This document shows positions 44,206 through 53,162 of a stretch of 64,000 bases of DNA, one piece after another. Numbering within the stretch: position 1 is the stretch's first letter; every line of letters begins with the position of its first letter. The notes beneath the pieces were generated by a model. That model searched no databases, was not told where the DNA came from, and was given only the letters and a program-made list of their open reading frames with translations. The translations under genes and the position numbers were made by a program. Source of the stretch: CBDDCX01 sp965226925 (GTDB taxonomy: Bacteria > Gemmatimonadota > Gemmatimonadetes > Longimicrobiales > Gaopeijiaceae); the NCBI GenBank assembly GCA_965226925.1, contig CBDDEN010000007.1, forward strand, positions 248,001 to 312,000, read 5' to 3'.

Positions 44206-45114
44206 TCAGGCCCGGGACAGCACTTTCCGCAGGGTCCTGTAGGTAGACTCGACGTAGGATCCCGCGAACAGGTTCACGTGCACCAGCAGTGGGTAGAGTT
44301 GGTACAATGGGCGCCGAACCTCGGGGTAACCGTCCGCGAGGGGACGGGCCTCCGCGTACGCCGAGTAGAACGCCTTCGCGAAGCCGCCGAACAGCTCGGT
44401 CATCGCCAAGTCGACCTCCGAATGTCCTCGGTACACCGCCGGATCGACCAGCACGGGCTCGCCCGACGGGCCGGCAAAGACGTTTCCGCTCCACAGGTCG
44501 CCGTGCAGTAGCGACGGCTCCAGGCCGTCGACGGACAGCAGCTTCGGGAGCCTCGTCTCCAGCGACTCCCACTCGTCCCAACTTCCGGGGAGTCGATTCG
44601 CGTCGTCGGCCAGCCTCAGCTGAGGCATGAGCCGTCGAGCCCACCAGAAGTGATCCCAATCCTCGGTGACGTCATTGGTCTGGGGCAGCGAGCCGATGTA
44701 GTTGGAGCGCTCCCAACCATACGGTCCGGCTCGACCCTTGTGGAGATCGGCAAGGCCTCGGCCCAACGCCTCCCAATAGTGGTCCGCGGGCTCGGCATGC
44801 CGGACGAATTCCAGGAGGAGCCATGAGGGTGACTCCCCGGGGGTCGAATACCCCACAACGTCCGGGACTCTCAGGCTCTCGGAGTAGGCAAGGGCCTCCA
44901 GACCATCTGCCTCGGTGGGGAAGGCATCCTCCGTCGAGTCCGGACTCCACTTGAGAAAGAAGGTCCCTCCGTGGTCGGTGGAAACCCTGAGGCAGTGATG
45001 GATGCATCCTCCGGCCACCGGCTGTGCCTCGACGAGGCAGTCTGATCGGCCTTCGATTTCGGCGAGACGACGCTGTATCGAGACCGTCAGCCCATGAGGA
45101 ATCCCGGCGCTCAA
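44206..45114 (-). CDS. Fructosamine kinase family protein
   Basis: 302 residues of the fructosamine/ribulosamine-3-kinase family, which phosphorylates glycated amines so that they break down. Motifs are FFLKWSPDS, LLLEFVR, the catalytic loop LLHGDLWSGNVF and DPAVYRGHSEVDLAM. Start is a TTG at 45114 overlapping the stop of the phosphatase gene (TTGA), so the two are co-translated. The pair LMW-PTP plus fructosamine kinase is found together in many bacteria. Confidence 0.9.
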   Translation of the reverse strand: MSAGIPHGLTVSIQRRLAEIEGRSDCLVEAQPVAGGCIHHCLRVSTDHGGTFFLKWSPDSTEDAFPTEADGLEALAYSESLRVPDVVGYSTPGESPSWLLLEFVRHAEPADHYWEALGRGLADLHKGRAGPYGWERSNYIGSLPQTNDVTEDWDHFWWARRLMPQLRLADDANRLPGSWDEWESLETRLPKLLSVDGLEPSLLHGDLWSGNVFAGPSGEPVLVDPAVYRGHSEVDLAMTELFGGFAKAFYSAYAEARPLADGYPEVRRPLYQLYPLLVHVNLFAGSYVESTYRTLRKVLSRA

Positions 45115-45605
45115 GGGGCGAGCTCTTGCCGTAGATGATCGACCAGAGCCAGGCAGGTGCGATCGACCATCTCGAAGACCTTCTGAAAGCCGTCCGACCC
45201 CCCGTAATAAGGATCCGGGACATCGGGATCGGAGTCCGGATGGGAGTCGAACTCCAGGAAGAGCTTGATCGTGGTCTCGGATCCGCTGCCGGACTCGAGA
45301 TCTCGCAGGTCCTCGAGGTTGCTGCGGTCCATAGCCAAGACGAGCTCGAACTCGAAGAAATCCTCCAACCGAACGCGTCGCGCTCTTCCGGAGAGTGCGA
45401 TCCCGTTCCGTGCCGCCACCTCTATCGACCGGGGGTCGGGCGGCTGGCCGACGTGCCAGGCGCCCGTTCCGGCCGAGTCGACTCGCACCCGATCGGATAG
45501 ACCCGCTTCTGCGAGTCGATGGGCAAGGACGCCTTCGGCCAGGGGGGACCGACAGATGTTACCGAGGCAGACGAATAGAACGGATATGTCGGGGTTGGTG
45601 CTCAT
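45111..45605 (-). CDS. Low-molecular-weight protein tyrosine phosphatase
   Basis: 164 residues. The N-terminal active site is VLFVCLGNICRSPLAEG (C-x5-R-S) and the general acid is in DVPDPYYGG. Both catalytic elements are present and placed normally. I start at the ATG at 45605, shortly before the P-loop. It may act on tyrosine phosphate or on sugar/amine phosphates in step with the overlapping fructosamine kinase gene. Confidence 0.93.
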   Translation of the reverse strand: MSTNPDISVLFVCLGNICRSPLAEGVLAHRLAEAGLSDRVRVDSAGTGAWHVGQPPDPRSIEVAARNGIALSGRARRVRLEDFFEFELVLAMDRSNLEDLRDLESGSGSETTIKLFLEFDSHPDSDPDVPDPYYGGSDGFQKVFEMVDRTCLALVDHLRQELAP

Positions 45606-45734
45606 AGTGTCACTGTGGCGCACGCCTTTGAATCTCAAGCCTTTGCCGTCAACTTATAGGCTGATTCCGAGCCGGCCGCACCCCACATTCATGTCGAATA
45701 GCGGTCTTCGGCGGCTCTCACCGTAAAGGAACCC

Positions 45735-47015
45735 GTGGAAGAAGACACGAAAGAGGAAGCCCCCAAGGCCGCGACGTTCAAGGACCTGGGCCTGTCGGCT
45801 CCGCTACTCGCCGCCGTCGAGGCCCTCGGCTGGGAGCATCCGACACCCATTCAGACGAAGGGTATCCCGGCGGGGCTCCAAGGACACGATCTCGTTGGGA
45901 TCGCGCAAACGGGAACGGGAAAGACCGGGGCCTTCATGATTCCCTGTCTCGAGAGGATCGAGGCGGGCAAGGGCATGCAGGTCTTGGCGTTGTGCCCCAC
46001 GCGGGAGCTGGCTCAACAGGTCTGCGACGATACCGAAGCCCTGGCGAGAGGCACGAAGATCCGATCGGCGGCCATCTACGGAGGGGTCGCCTATGGGCCC
46101 CAGCTGGAGGCGCTCGAGAATGGCACCGAGGTGATGGTCGCCACGCCGGGACGTTTTCTGGACCATATGGGGCGGGGCAGGGTCAAGCTCGACACGGTGC
46201 GCACACTCATCCTCGACGAAGCGGATCGCATGCTCGACATGGGCTTCCGCCCGCAAATCGAAGGTGTGCTCAGGGAGATGAAGGGAAAGCGGCAGACCAT
46301 GTTGTTCTCCGCGACCATGCCCCACGGGGTCCATGACCTCGCTTCGCGCCTCACCAAGGATGCCGTCTGGGTGGAGGCGGCTCGCTCAGGAACCAAGGCC
46401 GACGGCATTACCGAGTTGGTGTACTCCGTGAAGCCGGAGATGAAGCCGGACCTGTTGCTCAAGCTCTTGGAGGATCCCGCCTGGGAACAGGTGCTGATCT
46501 TCACCAGAACGAAGGCGGGCGCGGATGCGCTGAAGGCCCGTCTCGATCGCCATGGCATCCGCACCGAGGCCTTGCACTCCAACCTCCGCATGGCCCACAG
46601 GACGCGGGCTTTGGAACGCTTTGCCGAGAAGAAGGTGCGGGTCCTGGTGGCGACCGACATCGCTCAGCGCGGTCTGGATGTGGAGGGCATCTCGCACGTG
46701 GTCAACTACGACGTGCCTCAAGATCCCGAGGACTATACACACCGAATCGGGCGCACAGCCCGGGCCGGCGCCGTCGGTACGGCCGTGACGTTTCTGGCCG
46801 CCGGTGACCTGGGGGCGTTCAAGTCGCTCATGTACCACATCGATCGTGACATCGACCGCGTACACCTCCCCGAGTTCGACTATGCGGGAACACCACAGAC
46901 TTCGATCAGTGCGTCACCCACGCGCGGGCGCCACTCCCGGTCGCCGACCGGAATGGGATCCCGCCCGGCGGACGAGCTCACCGACGAGGAGCTTGCGAAG
47001 CTACTCGAGTACTAG
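45735..47015 (+). CDS. DEAD-box RNA helicase
   Basis: 426 residues with all motifs: Q motif TFKDLGLS...PTPIQTKGIP, motif I AQTGTGKT, Ia PTRELAQQ, II LILDEADRM, III SAT, then helicase_C with TRTKAGADAL, ATDIAQRGLDVEGISHVVNYDVP and HRIGRTAR. A short basic tail follows. Likely in RNA remodelling, ribosome assembly or cold response. GTG start. In contrast to the degenerate DEAD-box gene at 40.3 kb, this one should be active. Confidence 0.95.
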   Translation: MEEDTKEEAPKAATFKDLGLSAPLLAAVEALGWEHPTPIQTKGIPAGLQGHDLVGIAQTGTGKTGAFMIPCLERIEAGKGMQVLALCPTRELAQQVCDDTEALARGTKIRSAAIYGGVAYGPQLEALENGTEVMVATPGRFLDHMGRGRVKLDTVRTLILDEADRMLDMGFRPQIEGVLREMKGKRQTMLFSATMPHGVHDLASRLTKDAVWVEAARSGTKADGITELVYSVKPEMKPDLLLKLLEDPAWEQVLIFTRTKAGADALKARLDRHGIRTEALHSNLRMAHRTRALERFAEKKVRVLVATDIAQRGLDVEGISHVVNYDVPQDPEDYTHRIGRTARAGAVGTAVTFLAAGDLGAFKSLMYHIDRDIDRVHLPEFDYAGTPQTSISASPTRGRHSRSPTGMGSRPADELTDEELAKLLEY

Positions 47016-47071
47016 GGCCGTTGTACTCCTTCAACAGCCTCCTCACGACAACCCTGATTCCAGGACCGGGA

Positions 47072-47479
47072 ATGATACTGCGCCGATACGGAAACAACGT
47101 GCAGAGCGTCGTAGCCAACTTCGACTCGAAGGCTCTGACGGAGGTCGGGTTCAGGCGTGATCATGAGGTTTCCATCGACGCTGAGGGCTTCCTCGGGGAT
47201 TACGAGAAGCTCTCGGAGCACTCCCTTGTTGCCGAGGCCGAGGGCGACGTGCAGGATCAAGTCGAGTCCGTGATGCTGGACAAGGTGTTGGCCCAGCTCA
47301 CGGCTCTCGAGGAGAATCTCGCAGAGGGCGAGTGCCTCTTTATCGAGAGCGACAAGGGAAGTGACTACCCCAAGACCAGGACCCGTCAGAAGAACGTCGT
47401 GGTAGAGGGCGAGAATCACCTCTACTTCTACTCCACCATCGATGCGCCACTGAGGTTCGGACTCTACCGGGCACTTTAG
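47072..47479 (+). CDS. Conserved-looking hypothetical protein
   Basis: 135 residues from ATG at 47072 (MILRRYGNNVQSVVANFDSKALTEVGFRRD). It has no signal peptide or membrane helix; sequence is acidic and alpha/beta with a strong final motif NVVVEGENHLYFYSTIDAPLRFGLYR. I do not recognise a characterised family. The start is preceded by AGGACCGGGA. It lies 56 bp after the DEAD-box helicase on the same strand and may be read through from it. Confidence 0.65.
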   Translation: MILRRYGNNVQSVVANFDSKALTEVGFRRDHEVSIDAEGFLGDYEKLSEHSLVAEAEGDVQDQVESVMLDKVLAQLTALEENLAEGECLFIESDKGSDYPKTRTRQKNVVVEGENHLYFYSTIDAPLRFGLYRAL

Positions 47480-47551
47480 TCCGCGTGTGATCCGGATCCG
47501 GACGAGCCTGGGTCATTTCCGGGGCATGATTCTCACTTCTTCGGCACGGTC

Positions 47552-48254
47552 ATGACCCCCACGTTACACGACATAGAGGAAGCCCGGACGCGGATTCGGG
47601 ATTCCGTGAACCTGACGCCCTGCTCCCCCTCGAACGTGTTCGAGGATCTGGTGTCCTATACGCTGGCGTTCAAGTTCGAGAACCTGCAGAGGACCGGATC
47701 GTTCAAGGCTCGTGGCGCCGGGAACAAGCTGCTCCAGCTAAGCGAGGGCGAGCGCTCTTGAGGAGTCGTCACGGCGAGCGCGGGCAATCACGCGCAGGCT
47801 GTTGCCTATCACGCGGCGCGTCTGGGAATTCCGGCGACCGTGGTCATCCCGGTCACGACGACGCTCATCAAGGTGACCAACACCCGTCGTCACGGGGCCA
47901 AGATCGCCCTTTTGGGCAACACACTCTCCGAGGCCATGGTCGAGGCGAGGCGCATGGAGGCCGAAGAGGGATTGGTCATGGTCCATCCGTATGATGACGA
48001 GGCCGTCATCGCCGGGCAGGGCACCATCGCGCTGGAGATCCTGGAGCAGTGCCCAGCGGTGACGCACACGATCGTTCCCATCGGTGGCGGTGGCGTGATT
48101 TCGGGAGTGGCCCTCGGACTGAAGGGCCACAGGCCCGATATCAAGGTCATCGGAGTCGAGGCCGCCGCGGCTCCATCGGCGAGGATGTCACGAGACGCGC
48201 GGCCAGGAGCACGTGGATGAGATCGTTGCGGCGCTCCAGGCTCTCGGCGATTAG
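47552..48254 (+). pseudogene. Threonine ammonia-lyase remnant (nonsense codon, internal deletion, frameshift)
   Basis: The frame starts as a PLP threonine dehydratase with FKFENLQRTGSFKARGAGNK (PLP Lys). At 47759-47761 a TGA interrupts the usual ERxRGVVTASAGNHAQ segment. The same frame continues through AGNHAQAVAYHAA, IPVTTTLIKV, the SGGG-type loop PIGGGGVISGVALGL to IGVEAAAAPS. About 170 residues then appear to be missing: the next-frame sequence ETRGQEHVDEIVAALQALGD, ending in TAG at 48254, is the normal C-terminal end of the ACT domain. Three lesions make it non-functional. Confidence 0.8.
48198..48240 (+). repeat. 43-bp direct repeat, copy A (ilvA 3' end)
   Basis: Identical over 43 bp to 52025-52067. 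Encodes the start of RGQEHVDEIVAALQ in both copies. Copy A belongs to the broken threonine ammonia-lyase gene. Confidence 0.85.
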
Positions 48255-48540
48255 CATCCGATCGTCACGTCCGTGCATCGCCGGACGCTGAGTGCTCCGC
48301 TCAGCCCGCGCTGAGCCGCACCATTGGGCGAAACCAACTCTCGCACGCCGCTGGCCAAACTCCAGAAGGGCCTTTGAAACGCCTGTCCCTAGTGCTGCCT
48401 GTCGCCCAACTCGGAGCCGGGGGGTCAGTTTCTTTCATCGCTTCGGCTAGGCCCGCAATGCCCACCCCCAATACCACCTCATCGTCCTCGACCGTGTCTG
48501 CCTAACCGGCGGCGGGCCGGGTCATCGGTGTCGGCTCTCC
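48255..48540. other. Non-coding gap
   Basis: About 285 bp between the broken threonine ammonia-lyase and the broken TonB receptor. I see no convincing coding frame, promoter, terminator or RNA here; it is probably decayed sequence. Confidence 0.5.
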
Positions 48541-51360
48541 CTACCGGGAGTGCCAGAGCCAGTTGTAGCTCAGCCGCACGTAGTAGAAGCCGCCGTTGAA
48601 GCCGTAGGGCGCACTCTCCGGATAGCGGGCGCCGAGGTCCCCCCCGTTGGGATTCTCGTCCGGATAGGTGTTGAAGAGGTTGTTTGTGCCGATGGCGAGC
48701 GAGGCGTTCTCCATGAGCGGCACCGACACCTCGGCATCGACGATGAAGCTCGAGCCGTACCGCTGATTGGGGTCGCTGAGCTCGGAGTCGTAGAAGCCGT
48801 CATAGTAGGTCCCGCGCAGCAGCGTGCCGACCCGTCCCACGTCCTGGAACAGGCTCATTACGCCACGGAAGCGCGGAAGCGACCGCTCCAACTGATCCAC
48901 GCGCGCATCGTCGACGATGTCCGGATTGCGGTCGGTGACGTCCGTGCCGGTGTAGTTGAACAGCAGGCTCACGTTCGTGGCCGCGGCCGGCGAATAGTTC
49001 GCGACCAGGTCGATTCCCTGGGTCAGCGTGGCGAAGTCGTTGGTGAAGAACCGGAACTCGGACAGGTTCGCCGCGCTCGTGATCCCCTCTGCGACGAGCT
49101 GGTCAACCTCGGCGGGCGTCAGGCTGAACGTGCTCGTCTGCGCGAAGCGGTCCGAGATCGAGATCCGGAAGTAGTCCGCCGTGAAGCGCCACGCGTCCCT
49201 CTCGTACACGATACCGCCGGCGAAGCTCGTCGAGGACTCGGGTTCGAGCTGCTTGCCGCCACGCAGGGCGGCCACGGCCGAGGTCGAAGGAATGGTGCCT
49301 CGGTTGACCAGGTCGCCGATGCTGGCGTCGAAGACGGTCGACACGTTGAAGGCGTTCTGCTGGCCGGGCGTCGGCGCCCGGAAGCCGGTGTTGGCGTTGC
49401 CCCGGAAGGCGATCTGATCGTTGACCTCGATCCGGAACGAGGCCTTGCCCGTCAGCTTCCCTCCGAAGTCCGAGAAGTCCTCGTAACGAGCCGCGAAGCC
49501 CAGCTCCCACGGGTCGTCGGACCTTCCCAGGTTCAAATCGGCGTAGATGGCTGTGTTGCGGCGTGCCCAGTCGCCCGCGGACAGCGGGCTGAAGCCGGGG
49601 AATCCGTTCGATGCCGAGCTGAAGCCCTGGGCCGCATAAGGCCCGATCTTCCACGACTCGTCCTGTCCCTGTCCGATCTCGAAACGCTCCTCCCGCCGCT
49701 CGAAGCCGCCCGCGATATCCGCAACTTCGTTGATCCGATAGGAGAGATCGAGGTTGAGGTTGATCTCCTCCTGTTTGTAGTAGCCAGGGTCGAACGAAGT
49801 GGGCGTCTCGGGGCCGAGCGCCGCATTCACCGTGTTGTAGATGAAGAAGTCGGCCAGATTGCGTCACCAGCTCGTGCTGGCGTCCCAGAACACGCCGCTG
49901 TCGGTGCGGCCTTTGACGCCAGCAACCACCGAAGCGTCCCGAACATGGCCCCCGAACTGGGGCGTGAAGCCCCCGGGAAACATCTCCTGGTAGCTGAAGC
50001 AGTGCGGGTCGTTGGAGACCTGCTGGAGGGCGACCGGATCCGGGACATTGTTCGTGATCGTGACCGTCGGGCAGCCGGCCGACCCGAGCCCCCGCGCCTC
50101 CAGCACGTCGCCTATGAGGAGGGTGGCGCCGCCGTCGCCGGAGAAGACGCCGCCGCGCGTGTTCGGATTGCGGAAGAAGAAGCCGCCGTCCACTTCCTTC
50201 GTGCCGAGGCCACCGAACGCGTAGGCTTGCTCATCGTCGTCGAAGTTGTAACCGGTGTTCAGCCAAAACCGGAGGTCGTTGTGGACCCTGGGAGATCCCC
50301 AGACCTGGGCCGTCGGCCTCCTGGGAGATCCCCAGACCTGGGCCGTCGGCCTCCGCACCGCGGTGTTGCCGGCCGAGACGAGCGCAGCCGCGTCGGAGCG
50401 CTGAATCGCGCGGTCGGTCGGATCCTGGTTGCCATACTCGATGGAGATGTTGGCGAATCCCGACGCACCGAGGGGCAGGCCGAAGTTGCCCGCCACCGAA
50501 GTGGCGTTTCCGTTGCCGTCCCACTGACGGTCCGCACCGTCGCGGAACTTCGTGCCGTCGAAGTGCTGGCCCTGTTTGAACTGGATCGATCCGCCGGAGC
50601 GGTCGTCTTTCAGCTGGAAGTTGAGCACGCCGGCGATCGCATCCGATCCGTACTGGGCGGAGGCGCCGTCGCGCAGCACTTCGACTTGACGCAGTCCGAT
50701 GGCCGGGATCGACCCGATGTCGGGGCCTTGGGAGCCGTCGGACAGACCGCCGCCCAGCCACGAAATGACCGCGCCGCGGTGACGCCGCTTGCCGTTGACC
50801 AGGACGAGGGTGTGATCGGAGGCAAGGCCGCGCATGTTCGCCGGCCGGCTGATCGTCGCCGCGTCGCTGATCGGCTGTATGGACACGTTGTAGGACGGGA
50901 CGACATTTCGAATGATGAAGTCAATGTTCGTCTCGGCCTGCCTGGTGATCTCGCCGAGCGGAATCACATCGACGGGAACCATAGACTCCGTCACCGTGCG
51001 CGGACGACTGCGGGTGCCCGTGACCACGATGGCGTCGAGTTCGAAGGCGGAGACCCCGAGCATGACGTCGACATTTGCCGTCTGCCCACTCGCGACGGTC
51101 ACCTCTACCGTCTGCAGCCCGTATCCGATAACCCGGACCTCGAGGCTGTACGTGCCGGCCGCGACTCCCGCCATCGTGAACGCGCCGGCCACATTGGTGA
51201 GCGTGACGCGACCCAGGGTTGGGAGCTCGACCCTGGCGCTGCCGATCCCGAGCCCGCTCTCGCTGCTCCGGACCGTTCCTTGGATTGTTCCCTGCGCCTG
51301 TGCCGTCACGGGGACGACCGCAAGATAGAGAGCCACCACCAGCCAATTCTGCTTGACCAT
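48541..51360 (-). pseudogene. TonB-dependent receptor with in-frame stop
   Basis: Read across one TGA (49864-49866) it is a ~940-residue outer-membrane receptor. It has a signal peptide, a carboxypeptidase-regulatory-like domain (GTIQGTVRSSESGLGIGSARVELPTLGRVTLTNVAGAFTM), a plug with LVNGKRRHRGAVISWLGGG and LRDGASAQYGSDAIAGVLNFQL, and a barrel ending YVRLSYNWLW. The TGA lies in FWDASTSW-stop-RNLADFFIYNTV; both halves are in the same frame, so a single substitution is enough. A 33-bp exact tandem duplication adds 11 residues in the barrel. Start ATG at 51360 with GGGAGGTTGGA before it. Confidence 0.85.
50288..50353 (-). repeat. 33-bp exact tandem duplication
   Basis: Two identical 33-bp units at 50288-50320 and 50321-50353 encode RRPTAQVWGSP twice in the TonB receptor barrel. 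In-frame, so does not itself break the gene. Confidence 0.9.
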
Positions 51361-51484
51361 TCCAACCTCCCGTTAGCGGGGACCGCTGGCCGCGGGCTGG
51401 AGACCGCTCGATCGAACTCAGCCCTTCGCGGCCAGGCGGATCTTTAACGCAATTAACAAGTGCCGGAACTCGTCCGCAATGCTT

Positions 51485-51935
51485 TCAGGTGAGGCTCAGC
51501 TCCAACGGTGGGTAATCGTCGAGGCCGCCGTGGACCTCGGTCACCTCCCGGAATCCGGCGCGGGCATAAGACGACTCGGCCTCCTCACTCGGCCAGACGA
51601 TCAGGAACTCGTGCCCCCGTTCCTGGGCAACCGCGATGATGACCTCGATGATCCGGGGCGACGTACGAGTTCGTCACGTACCCCCAGCTTCGGTGGAGCG
51701 CGCCGGGGTCCGTGCCCACGGAGCGGAGGAAGATGCAGCCCGCGAGCGCCTCGCTCCCGTCTTCCGCTACCGGTGCTATCCACCCCGAGGCGAGCGCTCC
51801 CACGAGCCACGTTTCGAACTCCCGCGAGAAATCCTCCAATCGCTGAGCCACTTGGTCTTGCGGACGAAAATCCCACAGGAGACGGGCCAGCTCCCTGGCG
51901 TCCCCCGGGTCGGCTCGACGAACCGTCACATGCAT
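51485..51935 (-). pseudogene. GNAT acetyltransferase, frameshifted
   Basis: The first ~97 residues (MHVTVRRADPGDARELARLLWDF through GCIFLRSVG and SWGYVTNSYVAPDHRG) are an ordinary GNAT N-terminus. After SYVAP the acetyl-CoA-binding loop (R-x-x-G-x-G/A) is missing and sequence continues in another frame as RIIEVIIAVAQERGHEFLIVWPSEEAESSYARAGFREV to a TGA at 51485. A small deletion with frameshift near 51652-51658 explains this. It is between the TonB receptor and the ilvA 3' fragment. Confidence 0.72.
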
Positions 51936-52015
51936 CGTGGCTCAGCACCCTCTTTCGTACGCCACCTCAACCCGGGGTCGACCGGACGCGTCGACGAGTT
52001 GGGCGAGGGGAGCTT

Positions 52016-52099
52016 CGTGGGACCCGCGGCCAGGAGCACGTGGATGAGATCGTTGCGGCGCTCCAGGGCCTGGGGCACTCGGTCGAGGAGGATCATTAG
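52016..52099 (+). pseudogene. Second threonine ammonia-lyase 3'-end fragment
   Basis: Encodes only the C-terminal TRGQEHVDEIVAALQGLGHSVEEDH followed by TAG. The first 43 bp from 52025 are identical to the end of the gene at 48.2 kb. No dehydratase coding lies upstream; a GNAT pseudogene on the other strand is there instead. Confidence 0.75.
52025..52067 (+). repeat. 43-bp direct repeat, copy B
   Basis: Exact copy of 48198-48240. The two copies flank the TonB receptor and GNAT remnants (3.8 kb). Confidence 0.85.
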
Positions 52100-52122
52100 C
52101 ACGCCGGGCCTTTCTCGTCCCT

Positions 52123-53052
52123 TCAATCCGTCTTGGGCGAACAGACCCGGTTCCGACCTTCCGCCTTCGCCCGGAACAGCGCTTTGTCCGCCACGGAGAA
52201 GAGCGCCTCCGCCGAGGCCGAGTGGTCGGGACAGCAGGCGTAGCCGCCCGACATCGTGACCCTCAACTCGAAGTCCACTGGCGGTCGGGCCTCGGCGAGC
52301 ACATCCACCAGGCGCTGCGTGACCATGTGGGCCACGGCTCCTTCGGTGCTCGGCGCCAGAATCGCGAACTCCTCTCCGCCGATTCTGAACGGTGTGTCCG
52401 CCGACCGGGTATGCTCGGTCAGCAGCCGGCCGGTCCAACCGAGCACCACATCACCCACGTCGTGGCCGAAGGTATCGTTGATCGACTTGAACTCGTCCAG
52501 ATCGAGCAGGATCAGGGAAAAGCGCTCTTCGTAGCGGAGCGCGCGGTCGACTTCTTCCTTGACCCTCTCCCGGTAGGCTCGCCGGTTGAGCAGCCCCGTG
52601 AGCGGATCACGCATGGCCTTGTCGCTCAGCACGCTGATGTGCTCGTCCGCGCTTCGGATGCGGATGGAGAGACTCTCGATGAGTTGAAGGGCCACCGGCG
52701 GCGCCTCGAGCAACACGTCGCGGAAGTCGTCTTGCTCCAGGACCAGAAGCTCGACGTCTTCCATGGCTTCGACGGTCGCGCTCCGAGGCTTGTCGTTCAG
52801 CAGTGCCATCTCACCGAAGAAATCTCCGGGACCCAATCGAGCCAGCTCGAAGTTGGAGCTGCGTGCGGGATACAGAACGCGCACCTGCCCCTCGAGGATC
52901 ACGAAAAGGGAGAGGCCCGACTCACCGATTTCCACGATTTTGGCACCCGCGGGGAAGGACACCGTCCGGGTGAGAGCCCCCAGCCTGGTGAGGGCCTCCG
53001 GCGCGAGACCCTCGAAGAGCGGCACGTGCAGAAGGTGCTCGGATGCGTCCAT
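52123..53052 (-). CDS. Diguanylate cyclase with cyclic-nucleotide-binding domain
   Basis: 309 residues. Residues about 10-125 are a cNMP-binding fold (VPLFEGLAPEALTRLGAL, GPGDFFGEMALLNDKPRSATVEAMEDVELLVL, in which GEMALL and the RSAT region form the phosphate cassette). Residues about 140-305 are GGDEF (DPLTGLLNRRAYRE, LLDLDEFKSINDTFGHDVGD, active-site RIGGEEF). It should make c-di-GMP from GTP under cyclic nucleotide or partner control. No RxxD I-site is obvious. With the HD-GYP protein at 27-29 kb it gives the window both halves of a c-di-GMP circuit. Confidence 0.92.
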   Translation of the reverse strand: MDASEHLLHVPLFEGLAPEALTRLGALTRTVSFPAGAKIVEIGESGLSLFVILEGQVRVLYPARSSNFELARLGPGDFFGEMALLNDKPRSATVEAMEDVELLVLEQDDFRDVLLEAPPVALQLIESLSIRIRSADEHISVLSDKAMRDPLTGLLNRRAYRERVKEEVDRALRYEERFSLILLDLDEFKSINDTFGHDVGDVVLGWTGRLLTEHTRSADTPFRIGGEEFAILAPSTEGAVAHMVTQRLVDVLAEARPPVDFELRVTMSGGYACCPDHSASAEALFSVADKALFRAKAEGRNRVCSPKTD

Positions 53053-53162
53053 ATGGGAAGAACGGGAGCAGAGGGCAGAGGTTGCTAAGGGACGCCCGAA
53101 GATAAGGAGCGGTCTGAGGGGGCGCTACGAGACCGCCGACCGGTCGGGCACCCGCGACCGAA

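Noticed and set aside
47759..49866. Possible TGA recoding, because two genes have in-frame TGA
   Set aside because: TGA is the normal stop of many intact genes here, including 4-nt overlaps (ATGA, GTGA, TTGA), and both affected genes lie in a block with other lesions. Simple nonsense mutations are more likely.
48550..51447. A 965-codon open frame on the plus strand opposite the TonB receptor
   Set aside because: Composition is that of an antisense shadow (Arg, Val, Gly, Glu-rich, no domain). The minus-strand receptor has full domain structure.
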